A stretch of DNA of 9,999 bases from DSAR01 sp034437315. Lineage in GTDB: Bacteria > Chloroflexota > Anaerolineae > B4-G1. The notes below the pieces were generated by a model, which saw nothing but the letters and a program-made list of their open reading frames with translations, searched no databases and was not told where the DNA came from. The position numbers were made by a program, and so were the translations under genes. Where the stretch lies: contig DAOTUC010000072.1 of assembly GCA_034437315.1 (NCBI GenBank), positions 1 to 9,999 of the forward strand. Reading direction: 5' to 3'. Below are positions 4,259 to 9,999 of this stretch, one piece after another (position 1 is the first letter of the stretch; each line of letters begins with the position of its first letter).

Positions 4259-7200
4259 ATGTCCCAAGATGATTTTTTATTCCGAGGAAACTTAGAGACT
4301 TTAGATCCGGCTGTCGCCCATCTCATCGAACTGGAGGAAGAGCGTCAGGCTCGAAAGCTGATTATGATCCCCTCCGAAAGCAGCTCGCCCCATGCGGTGC
4401 GGGAGGCGCTTGGATCGGCGCTGATGAATATCTACGCCGAGGGCTACCCCAACCCGGAGACCCATTGGCTGTCTGAGGCGGAAATCCTGGATTACGAGTA
4501 CCACCTGGCGCTCTACCGGCGCTACGGCGACCAACGGTATTACCGGGGCGTCGAATACGCCGACGTGATCGAGTCGCTGGCCCGCCGCCGCTGCGCCGAG
4601 GCGTTCGCCACCGACGAGATCTCGGCTGAGCAAATTTACGTTAACGTGCAACCGCTCTCTGGCGCGCCGGCCAACGTCGCTGTACAACAGGCCTTGCTCA
4701 AACCGGGTGATACCATTCTCGGCATGGCGCTGCCTCACGGCGGACACCTGACCCACGGCAGCCCGGTCAACCTATCGGGCCAACTATACAACGTCGTCTC
4801 CTATCACGTCAATGAGAAGACGGAATTGCTCGATTACGACGAGATTGAGGCGTTGGCGTTAGAACATCGGCCTAAGTTGATCATCGCTGGCTATACCTCT
4901 TATCCTCGTTTGCCCAACTGGCAGAAGTTCCGTCAGATCGCCGATCAGGTCGGCGCATGTCTCTTGGCCGACATCGCCCACGTCGCCGGCATGGTCATCG
5001 CTGGCGCTTTCCCGACCCCGTTAGGCTACGCCGACGTCATCACGTTCACCACCCATAAGACGTTGTGCGGCCCGCGCGGTGCCTGTATCTTGACCACTAA
5101 ACCGCTGCTGGCGCACAAGATCGACCGCGCGGTCTTCCCTGGTCTTCAGGGAGGGCCTCACGTCAATAAATTTGCAGCTATCGCGACTGCCTTCGAACTG
5201 GCGCGAACCGAACAGTTTCGACAACTCCAACACCAGACGGTCGCCAACGCCGTCGCGCTGGCCCGCGCCCTGACCCAGCGCGGCCTGCGGGTGCCCTGCG
5301 GCGGCACCGATACCCACATGTTATTGCTGGATTGCAAGACGATCCGCGGGGGGGACGACACGCCGTTGATGGGCGGCGTCACAGCGGCGATTCTGGACCT
5401 CATAGGGATTGTGGTCAACAAAAATACGATTCCCGGCGATAGGACCGCCGCCTACCCCAGCGGCATCCGTCTGGGGACGCCGTGGGTCACCCAACGGGGC
5501 CTGCGCGAGCCGGAGATGGCGCAGATCGGCGACATCATCGCGCGCGCGATGCGAGCGATTGCGCCCTTTGTCTACAAGACCGGGCGAGGCGTCGCCTACC
5601 GGGGCAAGATTGCTTTCGACGTCTTGCAGGCGTTGCGTGAAGAGGTCGCAGCATTAGCTCAGGAAGCGGGTATCGACTTTGAGTTGCCCTGTAGCGGTTA
5701 TCCCCACCATTGTTTGGCGGTGGAAATGCGGGAGCGCGAGGGCGCGCACACCCTGGTTGAGGTCGAGAGCAATCTGGCCGCCTCTTTCATTGAGCAGATC
5801 ACGCCCATCGATATCGACGACCTGGAGCAGGGCAATTGGAAAGCGGTGACGTTGTTGGAACCGGACGGCAGCGTGATGAGCCGCTGCCTGCTCCAGCGCC
5901 CTGGTTTTCGTCACAATCGCTACCACCTCATCATGCCCACCGAGCGCGTCCGCCGAGTTATCGCCTGGTTGCGCGACCTTTCCGATGGCTACGTGCGCTT
6001 CGACGAGTCTGACCTCTGGGCCAAATTGCCCGGCCCGGTCGTCGTGCGGGAGTTGGGACCGATTGACGAACCATCGCCGGAACTGGAGACCCCGGACAAG
6101 TCATTCACACCGCCAGTCTCTCATAAGCCCTATTTCATCGGTTTGAACGCTGTGGATTACGACGAGCCCGAGGGCGATCCTCTCCCCGCATTCGAATGGC
6201 GCCCACCGGAGGAGCGCCCACCGGAGGAGCACGCAGCGGAGGAGCGCCCACTCCGGCGCACGCCGCTCTACGATTGGCACGTCAGTCACGGCGCGAAGAT
6301 GGCCCCTTTCGCCGGTTGGGAAATGCCCCTCTGGTACACGTCCATCAGCGACGAGCATCGAGCGGTGCGCGGCGCGGCCGGCCTCTTCGACGTCTCCCAC
6401 ATGGGCATCCTGGAGGCCAGCGGCCCGCACGCCGCCTATTTCCTCAACATAGTCGTCACCAACGACGTCAACGCCCTGCGCCCCGGCGAATCGCAATACG
6501 CCTACCTTTTGGCTCCCGACGGCCGCGTCATCGACGATCTGATGATCTACCAACTCAGCCCGGCCCGTTACCTGCTCGTCGTCAACGCCGCCAACACGGA
6601 TAAGGATTGGGCCTGGCTTCAGGCGGTGAACCGGGGAGAGGCGCGACTTGATAATCAACGGGCCTGGGCGCGACCTAGCTTCCAGGCGGATCTCAAGGAC
6701 CTCCACGATCCCGCCGCGAGTTACGCCTGGCTCGCCGACCTCGCGCTCCAGGGGCCGCGCGCCCGCGATATTCTTCTCGCCCTGCTTGATGATTCGCGCG
6801 CGCGGGTGCGCGAAGCCGTCGCCGAAATCCAGGGCCGTCTATTGACCCTGAAACGGACGGAGGTGATGGAAGCGCGGATCCCCTCTGACCGCGTCCCCGG
6901 CGGCGTCTTCGATCTCATCATTGCCCGCACTGGCTACACCGGCGAGCGGATGGCTTACGAGATATTCGTCCATCCCGACGCGATGCAGATATTGTGGGAG
7001 CGGTTGATAGAAATCGGCGCGCCCTATGGCCTACGGCCCGTCGGGTTGGGCGCGCGAGATAGCTTGCGCATCGAAGCCGGGTTGCCCTTGTATGGTCACG
7101 AGTTGGCCGGCCCGCTCGATCTACGACCCGACGACGCCGGGTTCGGGGGATACGTCAAATTGCACAAACCCTTCTTCGTCGGCCGGCAGCCCTACATTGA

Positions 7201-7537
7201 GCACGCCCTGCAGAGCCAGTCGATGTCCGATCGTATGGTCATCGCTCGCTTCCGCATCAAAGAAAAGGGGGTGCGAGTCCCTAAACAACAGGACGTGATC
7301 ACTGACAGCCGGGGGCGCGTGATTGGCCAGGTGACCTCCTGTGCGATGGATACCGAGGGCTACCTGGTCGGCCAGGCTTACGTCAAGCAGCGATATGTGA
7401 AGCCCGGCGCTGAGATCAACGTCGTCCCCCGTCCCACCCGCGAGGATTGGGATAAGCCTTACAATGAATTGGAGCTGGGCGACCGTCTGGTCGTGCCTAC
7501 CGAGGCGCAGGTGATCCGCCGCTTTATGAGGCGATGA
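4259..7537 (+). CDS. glyA-gcvT: Fusion of serine hydroxymethyltransferase and glycine cleavage T protein
   Basis: The 1092-residue protein joins two folate enzymes. Residues 1 to about 440 are SHMT (serine + THF to glycine + methylene-THF): YAEGYP (60-64 region), GGHLTHG (161-167), the cofactor aspartate D238 in ADIAHVAG, the PLP lysine K267 in TTHKTLCGPRG, QGGPHVN (297-303) and SGIRLGTP (401-408). Residues from about 666 to the end are GcvT, the aminomethyltransferase of the glycine cleavage system: RTPLYDWHVSHGAKM (667-681), PFAGWEMP (683-690), D736 in TNDV, ARTGYTGE (889-896) and LGARDSLRIEAGLPLYGHEL (930-949). Between them, 500-600 looks like a decayed GcvT half domain, followed by a Pro/Glu-rich linker. 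Oddities: about 28 extra residues after YAEGYP and Cys270 where SHMTs usually have Arg. Both parts keep their key residues and the frame is intact, so both are probably active. First gene of the plus-strand operon; glycine cleavage P, H and L proteins are not in the window. Confidence 0.93.
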   Translation: MSQDDFLFRGNLETLDPAVAHLIELEEERQARKLIMIPSESSSPHAVREALGSALMNIYAEGYPNPETHWLSEAEILDYEYHLALYRRYGDQRYYRGVEYADVIESLARRRCAEAFATDEISAEQIYVNVQPLSGAPANVAVQQALLKPGDTILGMALPHGGHLTHGSPVNLSGQLYNVVSYHVNEKTELLDYDEIEALALEHRPKLIIAGYTSYPRLPNWQKFRQIADQVGACLLADIAHVAGMVIAGAFPTPLGYADVITFTTHKTLCGPRGACILTTKPLLAHKIDRAVFPGLQGGPHVNKFAAIATAFELARTEQFRQLQHQTVANAVALARALTQRGLRVPCGGTDTHMLLLDCKTIRGGDDTPLMGGVTAAILDLIGIVVNKNTIPGDRTAAYPSGIRLGTPWVTQRGLREPEMAQIGDIIARAMRAIAPFVYKTGRGVAYRGKIAFDVLQALREEVAALAQEAGIDFELPCSGYPHHCLAVEMREREGAHTLVEVESNLAASFIEQITPIDIDDLEQGNWKAVTLLEPDGSVMSRCLLQRPGFRHNRYHLIMPTERVRRVIAWLRDLSDGYVRFDESDLWAKLPGPVVVRELGPIDEPSPELETPDKSFTPPVSHKPYFIGLNAVDYDEPEGDPLPAFEWRPPEERPPEEHAAEERPLRRTPLYDWHVSHGAKMAPFAGWEMPLWYTSISDEHRAVRGAAGLFDVSHMGILEASGPHAAYFLNIVVTNDVNALRPGESQYAYLLAPDGRVIDDLMIYQLSPARYLLVVNAANTDKDWAWLQAVNRGEARLDNQRAWARPSFQADLKDLHDPAASYAWLADLALQGPRARDILLALLDDSRARVREAVAEIQGRLLTLKRTEVMEARIPSDRVPGGVFDLIIARTGYTGERMAYEIFVHPDAMQILWERLIEIGAPYGLRPVGLGARDSLRIEAGLPLYGHELAGPLDLRPDDAGFGGYVKLHKPFFVGRQPYIEHALQSQSMSDRMVIARFRIKEKGVRVPKQQDVITDSRGRVIGQVTSCAMDTEGYLVGQAYVKQRYVKPGAEINVVPRPTREDWDKPYNELELGDRLVVPTEAQVIRRFMRR
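6199..6243 (+). repeat. Three 15-nt tandem units coding for the Pro/Glu linker
   Basis: Two exact copies of a 15-nt unit (GCGCCCACCGGAGGA) and a third diverged copy encode the RPPEE-type linker at residues 648-662 of the fusion, immediately before the GcvT domain. Slippage in multiples of 15 nt would change linker length without breaking the frame. Confidence 0.8.
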
Positions 7538-7546
7538 AGCGAAAGG

Positions 7547-7578
7547 GCGAGTCAGCGAATCGGCGAATGAGTGAGTCA
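7547..7578 (+). repeat. Four degenerate octamers between the fusion gene and the oxoamine synthase gene
   Basis: Four adjacent 8-bp units of the type GCGARTCA (for example GCGAGTCA, GCGAATCG) fill the 62-bp gap just before the ribosome binding site. This is the same style of short-period repeat seen before serA and in the leader of the fusion gene, with a different unit. Confidence 0.6.
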
Positions 7579-7587
7579 GCATACAGA

Positions 7588-7592
7588 AAGGA
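7588..7592 (+). promoter_or_regulatory. Ribosome binding site of the oxoamine synthase (decides the start)
   Basis: AAGGA lies 7 nt before ATG 7600. The alternative ATG at 7534, overlapping the stop of the previous gene, would add 22 residues translated from the octamer repeat. Confidence 0.75.
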
Positions 7593-7599
7593 AAATTAC

Positions 7600-8790
7600 A
7601 TGGGTCCAATTAAGAATCGCATCGACCAGATGAACCAGAAAGTGCGTCAGGCCCGCGACGCGGGATTGTATTTCTATCTCCAGCCCCTCCAGGAACTGGA
7701 TGGCGCGTGGGTCACGACCGAGAGGGGGCGGATGCTGAATTTCGCATCTTACAGCTACCTTGATCTCCTGAGGCATCCCAAGATTGACGCCGCCGCCCAG
7801 GAGGCGGTCGAGCGCTACGGATCGGGCACCCACGGCGTCCGCATCCTGGCCGGCACCCTTCCGCTGCACAACGAGCTCGAGCAGACCATCGCGCGCTTCA
7901 AAAAGACCGAGGCCGCCATCGTCTACTCCAGCGGATACGTCACCAACCTGACGACCGTGGCCGCCCTGGTGGGGCGCAACGACGTCGTCATCTGCGATAA
8001 GTTCAATCACGCCAGCATCGTGGATGGATGTTTGCTCAGCCAGGCCAAATTTCTGCGCTTCCCGCACAACGATATGAGCGGGCTAGAACGCAGGCTCAAA
8101 CAGGCCGATCCTGAGGCCGGGAAATTGGTCGTCGTGGACGCGGTCTTCAGTATGGACGGCGACGTCATCGACTTGCCGGCGGTCAGCCGGTTATGCCGCG
8201 AATATGAGGCGCTGCTGATGGTGGACGAAGCGCACAGCGTGGGCGTTCTGGGAGAGACGGGCCACGGCATTGAGGAGTATTTCGGCATGACGGGGGGTAT
8301 CGATCTCAAGATGGGCACGCTGTCCAAGACCATTCCCAGCGTCGGCGGATACGTCGCCGGGGATGAGGAAATCATCACCTATCTCAAGCATGCCGCGCGA
8401 GCCTTCGTCTTTTCAGCGGCGCTCCCGCCAGCCCAGGCCGCCGCAGCGAAGGCCTCGTTCGAGGTAATTGAGGAGGAGCCTGAGCGCGTGCAGGTGCTAC
8501 AACGGAACGTCGATCTATTCCTCAACGGCCTCAAGGCGCGGGGATTCGACACCCTCCACAGCGAGACGCCCATCGTACCCATCATCTGCGGCGAGGACGA
8601 GAAGGCCTATCAGATGGCCAAATTGTGCCAGGAAGAAAATCTGTTCGTTCTGCCGGTCGTCTCGCCCGCCGTCCCGGTGGGGTTGGCCCGGTTGCGGGCG
8701 AACGTCACCGCCGCCCATGCGGAGGAGGACATCGCCTACGCACTCGACATCTTCGAGAAGGCGGGCCGAGCGGTAGGCGTGCTCCAATGA
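7600..8790 (+). CDS. Alpha-oxoamine synthase family PLP enzyme (KBL/BioF/SPT-like)
   Basis: The 396-residue protein belongs to the fold-type I alpha-oxoamine synthases, which join an acyl-CoA to glycine, alanine or serine with loss of CO2. Visible family features are GSGTHGVRILAGT (74-86) followed by LHNELE, H137 in FNHASIVDG (stacks on PLP), DEAH (209-212), the PLP lysine K243 in MGTLSKTIPSVGGYVAG, and FSAALPP (271-277). Length is normal for the family. Which substrate it uses cannot be fixed from sequence. Glycine C-acetyltransferase (KBL, threonine-glycine exchange) fits the glycine context best; 8-amino-7-oxononanoate synthase or serine palmitoyltransferase are possible, and the MGTLSK...SVGGYVAG segment resembles the latter type. 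It sits 62 bp after the fusion gene and its stop overlaps the next start (ATGA), so it is probably cotranscribed with both. Confidence 0.88.
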   Translation: MGPIKNRIDQMNQKVRQARDAGLYFYLQPLQELDGAWVTTERGRMLNFASYSYLDLLRHPKIDAAAQEAVERYGSGTHGVRILAGTLPLHNELEQTIARFKKTEAAIVYSSGYVTNLTTVAALVGRNDVVICDKFNHASIVDGCLLSQAKFLRFPHNDMSGLERRLKQADPEAGKLVVVDAVFSMDGDVIDLPAVSRLCREYEALLMVDEAHSVGVLGETGHGIEEYFGMTGGIDLKMGTLSKTIPSVGGYVAGDEEIITYLKHAARAFVFSAALPPAQAAAAKASFEVIEEEPERVQVLQRNVDLFLNGLKARGFDTLHSETPIVPIICGEDEKAYQMAKLCQEENLFVLPVVSPAVPVGLARLRANVTAAHAEEDIAYALDIFEKAGRAVGVLQ

Positions 8791-9995
8791 CCTCAGAAGC
8801 AGCCGTCATCCTCAAGCGCCGCCGCGCCAAGCCGGTGTTGCAACGTCACCCGTGGATCTTTTCGGGCGCTATCGGCGGCATGGAGGGGGATCCGGCTGAC
8901 GGTGACGTCGTCGATGTGCTGGATGCGGGGCGCAACTGGCTGGCGCGGGGGTATCTCAACCGCCGCTCGCAGATCCGGGTCCGGCTGCTGACGTGGGAGC
9001 GAGAAGAGCAGGTGGATCGCGCCTTCTGGCGGCGACGGCTTGAGCGCGCCATCCGCGCCCGCCAATCTCTTGCCACAGCGCCCGCCACCGACGCCTACCG
9101 CCTGGTCCACGCCGAATCCGACTATCTGCCCGGCCTCATCGTGGATCGCTACGGCGAATGGTTGGTCGCCCAGTTCCTGACGCTGGGCGTCGTCCGGTGG
9201 AAGCGGGAACTGGTCGACCTGCTCGCTGAACTGGTGGACGGCCTGCGCGGCGTCTACGAGCGTTCCGACGTCGACGTGCGGGCCAAGGAGGGGCTTGATC
9301 CGCAAACCGGCCTCCTGTGGGGGGAGGGGCCGCCCGAACCGTTGAAAATCATTGAGGATGGTCATCGTTTCTTGATTGACGTCCGGCAGGGCCATAAGAC
9401 CGGTTTCTATCTGGACCAACGGGATAATCGCGCCAGGGCGTCTTTCTACTGCGAAGGGGCCGACGTGTTGGATGCTTTCGCCTACACCGGGGGTTTTGGC
9501 GTCCGCGCGGCGCGAGGGGGCGCGCGCCGCGTGACGTTGGTGGAAAGCTCGGCGGAGGCGCTGGACCTCGCCCGCCAGAATTTCGCGCTCAACGCCGTCT
9601 GCGATGAGATCGTCGAATGTGTGGAGGGCGACGTCTTCAGCGTCTTACGCGGCTATCGGTCCGAGGGTCGCCGCTTCGACCTCGTCGTCCTTGATCCGCC
9701 CAAGTTCGCCCAGAGCGGACGCGAGGTCAAGAAAGCGACGCGGGCCTACAAGGACGTCAATCTGCTGGCGTTCCAACTGTTGCGCCCCGGCGGCGTGCTG
9801 TTCACGACCTCTTGCTCCGGTGCGATCTCGGCCGATCTCTTCCAGAAAATCGTCTTCGGCGCCGCGTTGGACGCTGGAAGGGAGGCGCAGATCATCGGTT
9901 ACCTGGCCCAGGGAAGCGATCATCCCGTCGCGCTCACCTTCCCGGAAGGGGCCTATCTCAAGGGCTTGATCTGCCAGACGTCGCATGCGGTCTGA
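8787..9995 (+). CDS. rlmI: 23S rRNA cytosine-C5 methyltransferase, RlmI-like (class I SAM-dependent)
   Basis: The 402-residue protein has the RlmI layout: an N-terminal PUA-like domain (with HPWIFSGAIG at 21-30), a middle domain ending in GHKTGFYLDQRDNR (202-215), and a Rossmann SAM-dependent methyltransferase domain with DAFAYTGGFG (229-238), the LDPPKFAQS motif (302-310) and the likely catalytic Cys343 in TTSCSG. E. coli RlmI methylates C1962 of 23S rRNA using SAM; the exact target here is inferred from family membership. The ATG at 8787 overlaps the stop of the previous gene as ATGA, has only a weak ribosome binding site, and is probably translated by coupling. Its place in a one-carbon operon may reflect a link to methyl supply, or may be chance. 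The stop lies 4 bases from the window edge, so the following region is not visible. Confidence 0.88.
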   Translation: MTSEAAVILKRRRAKPVLQRHPWIFSGAIGGMEGDPADGDVVDVLDAGRNWLARGYLNRRSQIRVRLLTWEREEQVDRAFWRRRLERAIRARQSLATAPATDAYRLVHAESDYLPGLIVDRYGEWLVAQFLTLGVVRWKRELVDLLAELVDGLRGVYERSDVDVRAKEGLDPQTGLLWGEGPPEPLKIIEDGHRFLIDVRQGHKTGFYLDQRDNRARASFYCEGADVLDAFAYTGGFGVRAARGGARRVTLVESSAEALDLARQNFALNAVCDEIVECVEGDVFSVLRGYRSEGRRFDLVVLDPPKFAQSGREVKKATRAYKDVNLLAFQLLRPGGVLFTTSCSGAISADLFQKIVFGAALDAGREAQIIGYLAQGSDHPVALTFPEGAYLKGLICQTSHAV

Positions 9996-9999
9996 GTTG

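Noticed and set aside
7534..7599. Longer start of the oxoamine synthase at ATG 7534
   Set aside because: It would add residues coded by the octamer repeat; AAGGA is well placed for ATG 7600.
8625..8786. Longer start of the RlmI-like gene inside the oxoamine synthase
   Set aside because: The extra residues are low-complexity out-of-frame translation; the PUA-like domain begins just after ATG 8787.

Overview
The window is a serine, glycine and one-carbon gene cluster built around a divergent promoter region. The sequence is GC-rich, and several intergenic gaps carry short degenerate 7- and 8-bp repeats. Enzyme types (a short phosphoglycerate dehydrogenase without an ACT domain, a class V aminotransferase, a DUF1015 protein, a fused SHMT-GcvT) suggest a deep-branching bacterium, perhaps Chloroflexota. 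That placement is inference from protein style; there is no rRNA marker here.

Left half, minus strand (read from about 4163 down to 1): a consensus promoter, a tandem glycine riboswitch, an intrinsic terminator, a long gene-free leader with a second terminator-like hairpin, then a class V aminotransferase (probable phosphoserine aminotransferase), a SerA-type 3-phosphoglycerate dehydrogenase, and a DUF1015 protein that runs off the left edge. Together these look like the serine biosynthesis branch from 3-phosphoglycerate. No SerB-type phosphoserine phosphatase is visible in the window.

Right half, plus strand (4171 to 9995): a second consensus promoter whose -35 box lies 7 bp from the minus-strand -35 box, a short leader made of heptamer repeats, then a 1092-residue fusion of serine hydroxymethyltransferase and the glycine cleavage T protein, an alpha-oxoamine synthase of the KBL/BioF/SPT family, and an RlmI-like rRNA cytosine methyltransferase. 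The last two genes overlap by ATGA, which suggests translational coupling.

How it may work together: the left operon would make serine. The fusion enzyme would turn serine into glycine plus methylene-THF, and its T-protein part would draw a second one-carbon unit from glycine. The glycine riboswitch lies on the strand of the serine-synthesis genes and not on the strand of the glycine cleavage gene, which is the main regulatory surprise. Other points of interest are a decayed GcvT-like half domain inside the fusion, an insertion in the SHMT active-site segment, a second attenuator-like hairpin before the aminotransferase, and a pair of about 80-bp repeats with CCTAACC/GGTTAGG ends.
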